DNA of 48,182 nt from Candidatus Uhrbacteria bacterium RIFCSPLOWO2_01_FULL_47_25 (GCA_001791325.1 MGEK01000006.1:1-48182); one strand, 5' to 3'; counted from the stretch's first letter, positions 28,728-37,449 are shown. A program made the numbers and translations. Notes: generated by a model from the sequence alone, not told the origin.

Positions 28728-29521
28728 GAGCTCGGCTGAATAATAATCATGGCTGTTTGCGGATTGGGGTTTGGTTCACGGTGACCGGTGGGGTAGTCAA
28801 CGATAGCCTGCGCGACCACGTTGCTTTTGTATCGGTAATTTTGGCCGCGGCGCGTGCCCGGGTCATTCGTCACGAATTCATCCGTCTTTTCGTCATAGTC
28901 AAAAATAACAAGCATATGCTCAGGCGGGCCAGGTTGGCGGTAGTAGGGATTGCCTAATTTTCTGCCGTCGGTCGGCACCAGCACGAGATTGCCATCTATT
29001 AATGATGCTTTAATATCTTCGGCGGAGATATCGTGTTGCACAGTTATGTTGTTGTAGTTATAGTATTCGCGAAAAATTTTTGCCGTATCTTCGGCCGAGG
29101 TGCTGCGCCATTCGCCAATCGTTTTTTCTTCAAACGCGGAAATGGCAAGAATTTCATCAAGCGCTTGTGATTTGGTAAAAGTGGTGCCCTCTATCCAGTG
29201 CCAAGCCATTACTAGACTGGCTTCTTCGCAACCATCTTGCTGACGCGGATCCTGCCAATCGCCAAACGGCGCCTGCGCCGTGAAAGGAACAGGGCGTGGT
29301 TTTAGGGGGACAATTTTAGCCGGCGCCGAAATCGTTGATTTAATTTCATTTGTAAGCTGGGAAATTACGGTATTATTTTGAATAAATTGAGGATTCGTGT
29401 TAGCGACATTAACGGGGTTGAGCTTCTTTTCTTGTGTATATGGCAACGGCAGCTTCGCTAAGCCCCACAAGAGTAGGCCTAGGGTTATAATGGCGATTAA
29501 AGTCCGTTGTTTAGTCGTCAT
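28724..29521 (-). CDS. C39-like cysteine peptidase, membrane-anchored
   Basis: 265 residues. One N-terminal transmembrane anchor ('LIAIITLGLLLWGLAKLPL') and a ~60-residue linker precede a papain-like C39 domain. It has 'VPFTAQAPFGDW', the nucleophile Cys in QQDGCEEASLVMA, the His in PEHMLVIFDYD and the Asn/Asp in TNDPGTRRG. The family usually cleaves peptides or bacteriocin leaders at the membrane; here the anchor puts the domain outside the cell. The target is unknown. No ABC transporter is fused or nearby. Confidence 0.85.
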   Translation of the reverse strand: MTTKQRTLIAIITLGLLLWGLAKLPLPYTQEKKLNPVNVANTNPQFIQNNTVISQLTNEIKSTISAPAKIVPLKPRPVPFTAQAPFGDWQDPRQQDGCEEASLVMAWHWIEGTTFTKSQALDEILAISAFEEKTIGEWRSTSAEDTAKIFREYYNYNNITVQHDISAEDIKASLIDGNLVLVPTDGRKLGNPYYRQPGPPEHMLVIFDYDEKTDEFVTNDPGTRRGQNYRYKSNVVAQAIVDYPTGHREPNPNPQTAMIIIQPSS

Positions 29522-29692
29522 GGCCTTATATTATCTTAATAGATATCTGATGGCAAAGTTTTGGCTATTAGCGATTTATGTTATACTGAACTTAGTTATT
29601 AAAATTAAGTTATACTCCGCAATATTGTTGCGCAGTAGAGTTTTTGTTTTAATGCAGTAACTCGTCTCTCTATGGAGATTAGGGGTAAGACA

Positions 29693-29713
29693 CATTCGCA
29701 CGAATGAGCGAAT
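29693..29713 (+). promoter_or_regulatory. Operator-like palindrome upstream of the ArsR-type gene
   Basis: CATTCG-CA-CGAATG is a perfect inner palindrome at 29693-29706, followed by AGCGAAT. The same core recurs as a longer palindrome at 30030-30057, on the other side of the ArsR-type gene. Likely binding site of that regulator. Confidence 0.65.
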
Positions 29714-29750
29714 ATGATTCATATTGATGAATAATAAGTAAATAATAAAT

Positions 29751-30011
29751 ATGAGACAGCTTAGCAAACTTTTTAGAGTTCTGGGGAACGAACGACGATT
29801 GCGGATTTTAACATTACTGGAGCGCGGGCCGCGCACGGTTGACAGTATTGCCGAGAATCTTAAGCTGTCGGTGAAGAGCACCTCAAAACACCTTCTGCGA
29901 TTGGAAGAGGCCGGTTTAGTTGGCCGTGAGGCCAAGGGCCGTTATGTTTATTATAAGCCAAAGCATTTGACTATGAAGAAATTATTGACCATAGAGCGTT
30001 TGTGTCGATAG
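29751..30011 (+). CDS. ArsR-type winged-helix transcriptional regulator
   Basis: 86 residues, a minimal winged-helix protein: 'LSKLFRVLGNERRLRILTLLERGPRTVDSIAENLKLSVKSTSKHLLRLEEAGLVGREAKGRYVYYKP' covers HTH and wing. No Cys metal-binding motif is seen, so the signal is not the usual ArsR metal. Matching palindromes lie upstream (29693) and directly downstream (30030), which suggests autoregulation and control of the flavin/dnaG/rpoD genes that follow. Confidence 0.85.
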   Translation: MRQLSKLFRVLGNERRLRILTLLERGPRTVDSIAENLKLSVKSTSKHLLRLEEAGLVGREAKGRYVYYKPKHLTMKKLLTIERLCR

Positions 30012-30029
30012 TATCAACATCAGTTAGAT

Positions 30030-30057
30030 ATTCGCTCATTCGCACGAATGAGCGAAT
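30030..30057 (+). promoter_or_regulatory. Perfect 28-bp operator palindrome before the flavin genes
   Basis: Arms ATTCGCTCATTCG and its complement enclose a central CA. It starts 19 bp after the ArsR-type gene and precedes the riboflavin kinase gene. The inner core is shared with the site at 29693. Confidence 0.75.
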
Positions 30058-30094
30058 GTGGGAGATGAAGAATGTTGGTAGGAGGCGTGATGGT

Positions 30095-30523
30095 GTGACG
30101 AGGCGACGGAAGATGGATAGAAATAAAAGACGGTCGTTTGAGCTTCGCGGTCGGGTAATTAGAGGCGATGGCTTGGGTTGCGCGCTTGGCTATCCGACGG
30201 CTAACTTGACTCGTCATTATTTTCACTATCATCACGTGCCCGATGGGGTGTATTTTGGCTTCGTCAATTTTGGCGCCAGTCGCCCGCCCACCCGTTCACT
30301 GACTGGTCTGCCTGCTTTAGCGATTGTGGGAGTAAATAAAAAGGTTGAAGTCTACATTCTTAATTGGCATAAGATTTTATATGGACGTTATTTGCGCATG
30401 GAGCTTATAAAAAAAATCAGGCCCTTGCGTTCATTCACCAGCCCGGGGGCGCTTAAATCACAAATTAAAAAAGATATCATTGTCGCTCGGCGTATTCTTA
30501 GTTATCAAAAAAATAACTTTTAA
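30095..30523 (+). CDS. Stand-alone riboflavin kinase
   Basis: About 142 residues. The domain starts 'FELRGRVIRGDGLGCALGYPTANL', the flavokinase signature of the form 'G.V..G.g.GR.LG.PTAN', followed by 'PDGVYFGFVNFG' and 'VEVYILNWHKILYGRYLRMELIKKIRP'. It phosphorylates riboflavin to FMN. The FAD-synthetase half of bacterial RibF is absent. The start is uncertain: GTG at 30095 has AGGAGG 9 nt upstream, while ATG at 30113, 30065 or 30056 is also in frame. The earliest would lie inside the operator. Confidence 0.85.
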   Translation: MTRRRKMDRNKRRSFELRGRVIRGDGLGCALGYPTANLTRHYFHYHHVPDGVYFGFVNFGASRPPTRSLTGLPALAIVGVNKKVEVYILNWHKILYGRYLRMELIKKIRPLRSFTSPGALKSQIKKDIIVARRILSYQKNNF

Positions 30524-30554
30524 CTTTTAAATTTTGCATTTTGACTTTACATTT

Positions 30555-31133
30555 GTGTTCACTGGCATAATCATTTCTCGGGGAACAGTCCGTCGTCGCC
30601 AAACGTTACGAGAGAACGCGGCTGTTGCTTTAGCTATTCCCCGCGCCCATTTGCGTCGTGGCGATTCAGTAGCTGTCAATGGCGTTTGTCTAACTGTGAC
30701 CTCGACGGCCAGGGGATTGTACAATGTTGTTATCATGCCGGAAACACTGCGCCGTACGACCTTGCGGCGTATTCAGAAAGGCGATAAGGTGAATGTAGAA
30801 TTACCCTTGAGATATGGCGAGCCATATGGCGGACATTTTGTGTTGGGCCACATTGATACCGTCGGTAAAGTTAATGATGTCAAAAGAGGAAAAGGCGGGA
30901 TAGTGGCAAGAATTTCATTTCCCGCTCGTTTTCGTCATCTGGTAGTAGCCAAGGGTTCCATTGCCATTGATGGCGTCAGCTTGACGATTGTGGGCGTTCA
31001 TCATAATTGGGTTACCGTAGCCCTGATCCCCCATACGCTTCAGCGCACGACACTTGGGGCTCTTAGTAAAGGAAGTCAAGTAAATATAGAATTTGATATT
31101 TTTGCGCGTTACGTTCATGCAACGAGCCGTTAA
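30555..31133 (+). CDS. ribE: Riboflavin synthase alpha chain
   Basis: 192 residues. It starts at GTG 30555, which gives the family N-terminus MFTGII; an in-frame TTG at 30534 would add seven odd residues. Two lumazine-binding repeats are visible: 'GDSVAVNGVCLTV..MPETLRRTTL' and 'GSIAIDGVSLTI..IPHTLQRTTL', joined by 'GGHFVLGHIDTVGKV'. The enzyme dismutates two 6,7-dimethyl-8-ribityllumazines to riboflavin. The 3' end overlaps the lumazine synthase start by 17 bp, so the two are coupled. Confidence 0.93.
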   Translation: MFTGIIISRGTVRRRQTLRENAAVALAIPRAHLRRGDSVAVNGVCLTVTSTARGLYNVVIMPETLRRTTLRRIQKGDKVNVELPLRYGEPYGGHFVLGHIDTVGKVNDVKRGKGGIVARISFPARFRHLVVAKGSIAIDGVSLTIVGVHHNWVTVALIPHTLQRTTLGALSKGSQVNIEFDIFARYVHATSR

Positions 31134-31584
31134 AAAAATTACCGTGAGTTCAAAAAGCCGCAGTCTCAAGCTGGCGGTAGTTGTTGCTGATTTTAATGAA
31201 GAAATAACAAAAGGACTTTTAAAAGGAGCGTTAAAAGCCATTCACGATAGCGGACTTGAGAGGAAGCAAGTCAGAGTTTATCACGTGGCCGGATCATTTG
31301 AAGTGGCCGAGCTCGCCATGCGTTTAGCCAAAACCAAGCGCCTTGAAGCTATTGTTTGTTTGGGGGCGATTATTAAGGGCGAAACAACGCACGATCAGCA
31401 TCTCGCGAGCGCTGTTACTCATGGCCTAATGCAAATCGGCTTAGATACGGGCGTGGCAATCGGTCTTGGGGTTATCACAGCGAATAATATGGTCCAAGCT
31501 CGCGCCCGCTGTGGCGCGGACAAATATAATCGCGGTTATGCCGCCGTCGTGGCCGCTATTTTATTGGCCACACAAAAAATTTAA
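31117..31584 (+). CDS. ribH: 6,7-dimethyl-8-ribityllumazine synthase
   Basis: 155 residues from the ATG at 31117. Family motifs: 'LAVVVADFNEEITKGLLKGAL', 'HVAGSFEVAELA', 'CLGAIIKGETTHDQHLASAV' with the catalytic His, and 'GVITANNMVQARARCG'. It condenses 5-amino-6-ribitylaminouracil with 3,4-dihydroxy-2-butanone-4-phosphate. The earlier pathway genes (ribBA, ribD) are not here, so they are elsewhere or the substrate is salvaged. dnaG starts 11 bp after the stop. Confidence 0.93.
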   Translation: MQRAVKKITVSSKSRSLKLAVVVADFNEEITKGLLKGALKAIHDSGLERKQVRVYHVAGSFEVAELAMRLAKTKRLEAIVCLGAIIKGETTHDQHLASAVTHGLMQIGLDTGVAIGLGVITANNMVQARARCGADKYNRGYAAVVAAILLATQKI

Positions 31585-31595
31585 CCGCTACGGCT

Positions 31596-33467
31596 ATGTC
31601 ACCAGCAGAGGAAGTCAAGTCACGGCTGGATATCATTGACGTTGTCAGCGAATACTTTCCTTTAAAGCCAGCCGGTGCCAACTGGCGGGCGCGCTGCCCT
31701 TTTCACGAGGAGCGCACGCCGTCGTTTATGGTAAGTAAGTCTAAACAGATTTGGCATTGTTTTGGTTGTGGCGAGGGAGGCGATATATTTTCATTTGTCA
31801 TGAAGCAGGAGGGGCTGGAGTTTCCAGATGCCCTGCGACTGTTGGCGGATAAAGCCGGAGTGCGCTTGAAGGCCGAAGATCCTACTATTCGCAGTGAACG
31901 GCAGAGACTCATGGCTTTGCTTGAAGCGGCTGTAGTGTTTTGGTCAGAAGTTTTGTGGCGGGAAGTATCTGCTAAATCTGCCATGAGCTATCTGGTAGAG
32001 GAAAGAAAACTAAAACCGGAAACAATTCGCGCCTGGCGGTTGGGCTATGCTTCAGATTCGTGGGAGGCGCTCATAAATCATTTGGTTAAGCTCGGATATA
32101 AAGAAGAAGAAATGATCAAAAGCGGCGTGGCTATACGCAAAATGGAAACGCGCGGGCGGGGGGCATATGATCGTTTTCGCAATCGTATCATTTTTCCTAT
32201 TGCCAATACCTCCGGTCAGATAATTGGAATAAGCGGTCGGACCTTGTCTAGTAGCGAGACCGAGGCCAAATATGTCAACACACCGGAAACACTCCTTTAT
32301 TATAAAGGGCAAGTTCTTTACGGTTTAGATAAAGCCAAAACTTCAGTCAAACAGCAAAATTTAGCCATTATCGTTGAAGGCAATATGGACGCCATTGCTT
32401 CACACGAAACTGGTGTGGCTAATGTCGTGGCGTCTTCGGGCACTGCCCTGACTCAAGATCAGGTGCGTTTACTTAAGCGCTTTACCGATAATTTAGCCTT
32501 TGCTTTTGACGCGGACGCGGCCGGCGAGTCAGCCACTCTGCGCGGTTTAGTGATGGCTCTTTCCGACGGCTGTCAAGTTTCGCTTATCAGCTTGCCGCTT
32601 CGCCCTGACGGCAAACGTTTTAAAGATCCGGATGAGTGCATTCGCGCCGATTCTAAACTCTGGCTTGAAGCCATTGCTAAAGCCGAACCAATGTTGGAGC
32701 ATTATTTCAGCCGAGCCGTCTCGGAGTACGATCTTACGAAATTGCCGGACAAACAGAAGGTAACCAAATTACTTTTGTCATTGATTGGCCGATTGCCAGA
32801 TCCGGTGGCCTTAAATCATTATTTGAAAAAATTATCTAATTTGGTTGATGTGCCGGAGAGATATTTAAGAGAAGTAATGCCACGGCAATTTAACAGTTCT
32901 GACTCGCAGACAGGTTCGCCAGTTAGCGTTAGTTCGGGTATTGTTACGCCGCTTCGTGCGCGCGACAGCCGTTCAGTTCAGAGTGAGCGGCTATTGGCGG
33001 CGCTTCTCGCCGCGCCCAAGCAAACGGGCTATGTGGTCGGCGTCATTGTTCCGGAAATGCTGGCGTCCGAATATGCCCCTCTTTATCGGGAAATGGTGGT
33101 TTTCTATACAGCCAAAACAAAAAATGGTAAGATTGATTGGCAGGGGCAAGACTTTACTGAACACCTGCGAAATTATTCAGAAAGCGAGTCGTTCTTAGCA
33201 CAGCTGGCGGTACTGTTGCTCTTGGCAGACAAAGAATTTGCTGAGTTTGATTCACTGGGGATTGAGCGCGAAATACTTGTCACTATTAATCGTTTAAAAA
33301 CGTCGTATTTGAAGTCAGTTTTGCAAAGACTAGAAAACGATATTCGGACTATTGAGCAGTCTCCATCGCAAGATAAAGTACGATTGGCTGCCTTGTTTGA
33401 GGAATTCAAGACGGTCAGCGTAGAATTGGCCAAAATTCATCATCAGAAAAATAGCAATAGTAAATAA
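31596..33467 (+). CDS. dnaG: DNA primase
   Basis: 623 residues. The N-terminal zinc-binding domain has Cys34, His37, Cys55 and Cys58 (CPFH..CFGC). The RNA-polymerase domain contains '[27 protein letters not shown]', TOPRIM Glu in '[16 protein letters not shown]' and the Asp pair in '[12 protein letters not shown]'. The C-terminal helicase-binding region is divergent. It synthesises primers at the replication fork. rpoD begins 2 bp after the stop, the classic macromolecular-synthesis pairing, here without rpsU. Confidence 0.97.
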   Translation: MSPAEEVKSRLDIIDVVSEYFPLKPAGANWRARCPFHEERTPSFMVSKSKQIWHCFGCGEGGDIFSFVMKQEGLEFPDALRLLADKAGVRLKAEDPTIRSERQRLMALLEAAVVFWSEVLWREVSAKSAMSYLVEERKLKPETIRAWRLGYASDSWEALINHLVKLGYKEEEMIKSGVAIRKMETRGRGAYDRFRNRIIFPIANTSGQIIGISGRTLSSSETEAKYVNTPETLLYYKGQVLYGLDKAKTSVKQQNLAIIVEGNMDAIASHETGVANVVASSGTALTQDQVRLLKRFTDNLAFAFDADAAGESATLRGLVMALSDGCQVSLISLPLRPDGKRFKDPDECIRADSKLWLEAIAKAEPMLEHYFSRAVSEYDLTKLPDKQKVTKLLLSLIGRLPDPVALNHYLKKLSNLVDVPERYLREVMPRQFNSSDSQTGSPVSVSSGIVTPLRARDSRSVQSERLLAALLAAPKQTGYVVGVIVPEMLASEYAPLYREMVVFYTAKTKNGKIDWQGQDFTEHLRNYSESESFLAQLAVLLLLADKEFAEFDSLGIEREILVTINRLKTSYLKSVLQRLENDIRTIEQSPSQDKVRLAALFEEFKTVSVELAKIHHQKNSNSK

Positions 33468-33469
33468 TT

Positions 33470-34708
33470 ATGAAGCGTAAAAAGAAAAAAATTGGTATTC
33501 GCTCAAAAAATGGACGTCGGAAAAAGTTATTGGCGCGCAAATCTGCCGCAGTTAAAGCCCGCAAAAAATCGGGCTTAACTCGTCGTGCCATAAAATCATT
33601 ATTGCCGCCATCGCCGCACCCTGACGAAGCGGCCGTAGAACGCTTGCTAGCCAAGGCCCGCTCCCGCGCTTTTGTGACCGAAACCGAGATAACTTATGTT
33701 TTTCCTGAAGTAGAAGAATATCTGGAAGAGTATGAAAAATTTTTAGACACCTTGGAAGATATGGGTGTTGGCATTGTGGCCATGGGAGCAAACATTCTTG
33801 ATCTTCATGGTCAAGTAAAAAAGGAAGAAATGAACATAAAGATTGGTGCGCCAGTAGACAAACGCCGTCTTGATCTCTCTGATATTTCCGCCGATTCTAT
33901 TCAAATGTATTTGCGAGAGATCGGCAAAGTGCCGCTTTTAACCGCCGAAGAGGAGGTTGTTTATGCCAAGCGTAGAGAGAAGGGTGATGAAGAAGCCAAG
34001 AAAAAACTTATTGAAGCAAACCTGCGTTTGGTTGTGTCTATCGCGAAGAAATTTACAGGGAAAAGGCTTTCTCTTCTGGACTTAATTCAAGAGGGTAATA
34101 TAGGTCTTTTCAGAGCTGTGGAAAAATTTGAGTACCGTAAGGGTTATAAGTTTTCCACTTACGCCACATGGTGGATTAGGCAGGCGATCACGCGGGCCTT
34201 GGCCGATCAGTCACGCACCATTCGCATCCCCGTGCACATGGTGGAAACCATTAACAAGTTTCAGCAGATTGAACGTCAATTGATACAAGACCTCGGCCGT
34301 GAGCCATTACCCGAAGAGATTGCCGCGGAAATGGGGGAGCCCATTGAAAAAATCCGCCATATCATTAAAATATCTCAAGATACGATTTCACTGGAAACCT
34401 CCGTTGGTGAAGATGATGAGGATTCAACTTTGGAAGATTTCATTGAAGACGTTAAAAACATTACGCCTGACCGCGCGGCCGCTCTGCAATTACTTAAAGA
34501 TTACGTGCGCGATGTTATTAAGGAATTGACTCCTAGAGAGCAGAAGATTTTGGAAATGCGCTTTGGTTTGATAGATGGCGTGGCACATACCCTGGAGGAA
34601 GTGGGCAATGAGTTTGGCGTAACGCGCGAGCGCATTCGCCAAATTGAAGCGAAAGCCCTGGAAAAAATTCAGAAACATGAGGGAATTAAGCGGCTGAAAG
34701 ACTACTAA
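33470..34708 (+). CDS. rpoD: RNA polymerase primary sigma factor
   Basis: 412 residues. A very basic N-terminus ([19 protein letters not shown]) replaces the acidic region 1.1 of model sigma-70. Region 1.2 is '[21 protein letters not shown]', region 2 '[58 protein letters not shown]', region 3 '[13 protein letters not shown]', and region 4 ends '[25 protein letters not shown]'. It directs core polymerase to TTGACA/TATAAT-type promoters, consistent with those seen here. Confidence 0.97.
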   Translation: MKRKKKKIGIRSKNGRRKKLLARKSAAVKARKKSGLTRRAIKSLLPPSPHPDEAAVERLLAKARSRAFVTETEITYVFPEVEEYLEEYEKFLDTLEDMGVGIVAMGANILDLHGQVKKEEMNIKIGAPVDKRRLDLSDISADSIQMYLREIGKVPLLTAEEEVVYAKRREKGDEEAKKKLIEANLRLVVSIAKKFTGKRLSLLDLIQEGNIGLFRAVEKFEYRKGYKFSTYATWWIRQAITRALADQSRTIRIPVHMVETINKFQQIERQLIQDLGREPLPEEIAAEMGEPIEKIRHIIKISQDTISLETSVGEDDEDSTLEDFIEDVKNITPDRAAALQLLKDYVRDVIKELTPREQKILEMRFGLIDGVAHTLEEVGNEFGVTRERIRQIEAKALEKIQKHEGIKRLKDY

Positions 34709-34744
34709 ATTGAGCTGTAAGCTGTAAGTCATAAATTTTAAGTT

Positions 34745-35770
34745 ATGACCAAACAAGATTTTCTCAAAACACCGGTTGAGCATATTGATTTTAAAAAAAT
34801 TGATCCAACGTATTTAGTGGAAGCGATGTCCAAGATGTCGTTTTCGTCGCGCGATTTGGCGCGGGCGGCCGATATTTACGTAAGGATGCTTAGCGAAAAA
34901 GAGAGCACTGTTATTTTAACGCTGGCCGGCTCCACCAGCGCCGCCGGTTGCATGCAGGTTTATGTTGACCTCGTGAAAAACAAGATGGTAGATGTCATCG
35001 TGGCTACAGGTGCCAGCATCGTGGATATGGATTTTTTTGAGGCTCTAGGATTTAAGCACTATATTGGCACGCCTTGGGTTGACGATAACCAATTGCGTGA
35101 GCTTCATATTGATCGCATCTATGACACGTTTATTGATGAAGATGAATTGAAAGAATGCGATATTATTATTGCTAAAATTGCCGACAGCATTGAACCAAAA
35201 CCGTATTCTTCGCGAGAATTTATTCAATTGATGGGCAAGTATCTGTCCGAGGTGGGCGCCAAAAAAAAAGATTCGCTGGTACAAGTGGCGCATGAAGCAG
35301 GAGTGCCGATTTTCTGTCCGGCTTTTTCTGATTCCAGCGCCGGCTTTGGGTTGGTGTATCATCAGTATCATCATCCGGATAAACACGTCTCCATTGATTC
35401 GGTAAAAGATTTTTTGGAATTGACTAAAATCAAGATGGCTGCGGGAACGACTGGCCTTTTAATGATTGGCGGCGGCGTGCCTAAGAATTTTGCTCAAGAC
35501 ACGGTGGTGGCCGCGGAAGTTTTGGACAAAGAAGTGCCAATGCATAAGTACGCCGTGCAGATTACTGTGGCTGATGTGCGCGACGGCGCTTGCTCCAGCT
35601 CAACCTTAAAAGAGGCGAGCTCATGGGGTAAGGTGGAAACGACTTTTGAGCAGATGGTTTATGCTGAAGCAACACTTGTGTTGCCACTCATCGCCGCTCA
35701 CGCGTACAGGAGTGGGGTTTGGCATAATCGCAAACAGCATCGTTGGGCAGATTATCTCAATAAGCAATAA
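34745..35770 (+). CDS. Deoxyhypusine synthase-like protein
   Basis: 341 residues. NAD-binding and active-site stretches of the DHS family are present: 'LTLAGSTSAAGCM', 'DVIVATGASIVDMDFFEALG', 'PIFCPAFSDSSAGFG', 'GTTGLLMIGGGVPKNF' and 'DGACSSSTLKEASSWGKV' with the catalytic-type Lys296. In eukaryotes and archaea DHS modifies eIF5A/aIF5A. Bacteria lack that target, and bacterial homologues are thought to act on polyamines (for example homospermidine synthase-like), so the substrate is open. It follows rpoD by 36 bp and may share its transcript. Confidence 0.88.
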   Translation: MTKQDFLKTPVEHIDFKKIDPTYLVEAMSKMSFSSRDLARAADIYVRMLSEKESTVILTLAGSTSAAGCMQVYVDLVKNKMVDVIVATGASIVDMDFFEALGFKHYIGTPWVDDNQLRELHIDRIYDTFIDEDELKECDIIIAKIADSIEPKPYSSREFIQLMGKYLSEVGAKKKDSLVQVAHEAGVPIFCPAFSDSSAGFGLVYHQYHHPDKHVSIDSVKDFLELTKIKMAAGTTGLLMIGGGVPKNFAQDTVVAAEVLDKEVPMHKYAVQITVADVRDGACSSSTLKEASSWGKVETTFEQMVYAEATLVLPLIAAHAYRSGVWHNRKQHRWADYLNKQ

Positions 35771-35777
35771 TTAAAAG

Positions 35778-35806
35778 TTGCGCAAAACTTATTCTCGTGC
35801 TACACT
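35778..35806 (+). promoter_or_regulatory. Promoter of the split tRNA-Asn gene
   Basis: TTGCGC (35778-35783), a 17-bp spacer and TACACT (35801-35806), 28 bp before the tRNA 5' end. Confidence 0.6.
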
Positions 35807-35868
35807 GCTGCATATTTTGTTCTTTGATTTATATTCCGGGGTAGCTCAGTGGTAGAGCAGGTGACTGT

Positions 35869-36494
35869 GAACGTATCCGCGGTATACTTTTTATATGCCG
35901 AAACGGAGAACATATGCTGACCGTCGAGAGTACATAAAGGCGGCCGTGGCCAAGCGACGCAAGAAGATTAAAGTCATGGCTGTTGAGTACCTTGGTGGAG
36001 CGTGTCATATTTGTGGTTATAAACGCGCAATAGTAGCTCTTGATTTTCACCACTTGGATAAACATCATAAAGATTTTGCTGTTTCTCAAGATGGATTAAC
36101 AAGAGCTTGGAGTCGTGTGAGTTCAGAGTTAGATAAATGCGTTTTATTGTGCGCGAATTGTCACAGAGAAGTACATGCTGGTGTAATCGCAGCCCCGCGT
36201 AGGAATGCGCGGAGAAAAACTGGGTGAATTCGGGGAAGCCCAGCCCCACTTTTTGATAAGATGCCACCAGTAGATAAATAATTGTGTATTTATTTGCTGA
36301 CGTTAGTACTAGTCATTATCGGTTTTGTCAGAAAGTGGGGCTGGGTAATCCCGAGCCAATACCTGACGGGTAAAAGTGTCAGGAAAGGTGTAGAGACTAG
36401 CGGGTGAGTCCCAACGATAATCCCGCCACGAGCGCCCAGCGCCTAGAACAGGCGATGAGATAGTCCGTCCCTATTGGTAACAGTAGGATAAACG
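35869..36494 (+). ncRNA. Group I self-splicing intron in the tRNA anticodon
   Basis: 626 nt. Exon ACTGT can pair with GCGGT (35879-35883) to form P1 with a U-G pair at the splice site. The core is readable: P-like segment after 36226, long P5 arms (GCCCAGCCCCACTTT near 36238 with AGTGGGGCTGGG near 36333), Q-like GTAATCCCGAGCC, R with GACTA (36395-36399) pairing S TAGTC (36461-36465) as P7, P8 GCCT-AGAACA-GGC, and P9 CTATTG-gtaa-CAGTAG. An extra GCGGG/CCCGC stem follows P7. The last base is G36494. An HNH gene occupies the 5' part. Confidence 0.88.
35895..36227 (+). CDS. Intron-encoded HNH homing endonuclease
   Basis: 110 residues. The basic N-terminus (MPKRRTYADRREYIKAAVAKRRKK) leads to an HNH core: 'CHICGYKRAIVALDFHHLDKHHKDFAVS' with the His pair, and 'CVLLCANCHREVHAG' with the second Cys pair and terminal His. 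Such enzymes cut intronless alleles and drive intron homing. Here the target would be an uninterrupted tRNA-Asn gene. The gene lies between P1 and the catalytic core; its stop overlaps the P segment. It starts 27 nt into the intron. Confidence 0.88.
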   Translation: MPKRRTYADRREYIKAAVAKRRKKIKVMAVEYLGGACHICGYKRAIVALDFHHLDKHHKDFAVSQDGLTRAWSRVSSELDKCVLLCANCHREVHAGVIAAPRRNARRKTG

Positions 36495-36535
36495 TAATCA
36501 CTTGGTCGTGGGTTCGAGTCCCACCCCCGGAGCCA

Positions 36536-36572
36536 TCAAAAAACTTCTGCCATCTCGGCAGAAGTTTTTTGA
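36536..36572 (+). terminator. Intrinsic terminator after tRNA-Asn
   Basis: A perfect 16-bp stem (left arm TCAAAAAACTTCTGCC) with a 5-nt loop ends in TTTTTTGA. It begins right after the CCA end. Confidence 0.9.
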
Positions 36573-36987
36573 TATTTCAGAGGTGCGGGTTGGAACTCGA
36601 ACGGGCAGAAGTGAGCGGCGATGAGTAGCGGAAGCTGCGACGAGCCAAGTGAATGTCGATAAGTCTGAGCGAGCGCAAGACTTAGCGCTGCCCAAGGCAG
36701 AGTGCGGAGTCGGTCTGCTGCCGATAAAGCACGTCGGAAGTCCCACCCCCCGAGCATTGATTGAGATCGAGTCATGAGTTTATCGAAGGGCTCGATTTCT
36801 GTTTTACTTGTCCTGAGTCTTATCGAAGGATTCACTGGGTTTTTTTGCGGTTTCCTGCCCGCCGAAGCCCTCACCTTGTCGCGAAGCCCTCGGCGAAGCG
36901 CAGGTCGGCGCAGGCGGGGAACCGAGAGTGGAGAGAGTCTCTTTTTTCTTCTCCCACGAGCCGGTAGTTGTATTATATAACTCCTTT
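36573..36987. other. Gene-free segment with repeat debris and a tRNA 3'-end look-alike
   Basis: No convincing gene. At 36739-36756 a sequence AGTCCCACCCCCCGAGCA nearly repeats the 3' end of tRNA-Asn. AAGTCT..AGACTT (36660-36682) is a hairpin. TTGTCCTGAGTCTTATCGAA (about 36818) and the GCCCGCCGAAGC-rich stretch (36857-36920) are palindromic repeat types that recur at 44486-44600. Short open frames here are repeat-encoded. Confidence 0.5.
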
Positions 36988-37449
36988 ATGTTAATATATG
37001 AACTGGAGATGACCTTTAAAGTATTTTCGGGTAACAATATTGCTAAATATATGAGTAGAAAATCTGGTTTTAAACTAACAAAAGAACACAAAAGAAGCAT
37101 AAGCGCAGGGATGAAGCGTGCTTGGGAAAAATCTGTTGGAGGGACAGGGGCAGCCTCTCTTGAGAAGTACGGATTTCTTATAAAAGACAGGAAGCAGATA
37201 AGGAAAGAGGTAATAAAAATGCTTGGTGGAAAATGTAAAAGATGCAACTTTTCTGATATTCGCGCCCTTCAAATAGATCACGTAAATGGGAATGGGAGCA
37301 AGGAAGTTAAGTCGTTTTATGGTGGAAACAAAACAATGCAGAGATATATCTTCACGGGACGACTTCCGAAAGAAAATTATCAGATTTTGTGTGCTAATTG
37401 TAACTGGATTAAGAGACACGAGAACAAAGAGTTTACGCAACCCAAGTAA
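36988..37449 (+). CDS. Free-standing HNH endonuclease with NUMOD3-like motif
   Basis: About 153 residues. 'KLTKEHKRSISAGMKRAWEK' resembles a NUMOD3 DNA-binding motif of homing enzymes. The nuclease core is 'CKRCNFSDIRALQIDHVNGNG' and 'YQILCANCNWIKRHENK', a Cys4 HNH with the DH pair. The start could be ATG 36988, 37009 or 37051; the frame continues upstream to 36928, but that part is repeat DNA. Its position just after the intron-bearing tRNA hints at a shared homing origin, although the two HNH proteins are only distantly alike. Confidence 0.78.
   Translation: MLIYELEMTFKVFSGNNIAKYMSRKSGFKLTKEHKRSISAGMKRAWEKSVGGTGAASLEKYGFLIKDRKQIRKEVIKMLGGKCKRCNFSDIRALQIDHVNGNGSKEVKSFYGGNKTMQRYIFTGRLPKENYQILCANCNWIKRHENKEFTQPK

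Larger units (their letters stand above)
35835..36535 (+). tRNA. tRNA-Asn(GUU) interrupted by a group I intron
   Basis: Exon 1 is 35835-35868 and exon 2 is 36495-36535. Joined, they give a full 75-nt cloverleaf: acceptor TCCGGGG/CCCCGGA, D stem GCTC/GAGC, anticodon stem GGTGA/TCACT with loop CTGTTAA (anticodon GTT), T stem GTGGG/CCCAC with TTCGAGT, discriminator G and encoded CCA. The identity as Asn follows only if splicing occurs after U35, which also satisfies the group I rules (U before the 5' site, G at the intron end). Without splicing the continuous reading would suggest GTG (His), but the G73 discriminator and the missing G-1 argue against that. Confidence 0.92.

Noticed and set aside
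29581-30100. FMN riboswitch before the riboflavin genes
   Set aside because: The conserved RFN box sequences are not visible; a protein operator explains the palindromes better.
35835-35910. Uninterrupted reading of the tRNA as tRNA-His(GTG)
   Set aside because: The 3' half would not fold, the discriminator is G and no G-1 is encoded; the intron model explains all arms.
36498-36874. Minus-strand frames downstream of tRNA-Asn
   Set aside because: They read through the tRNA 3' end and dispersed GC-rich repeats; no ribosome-binding site or known domain.
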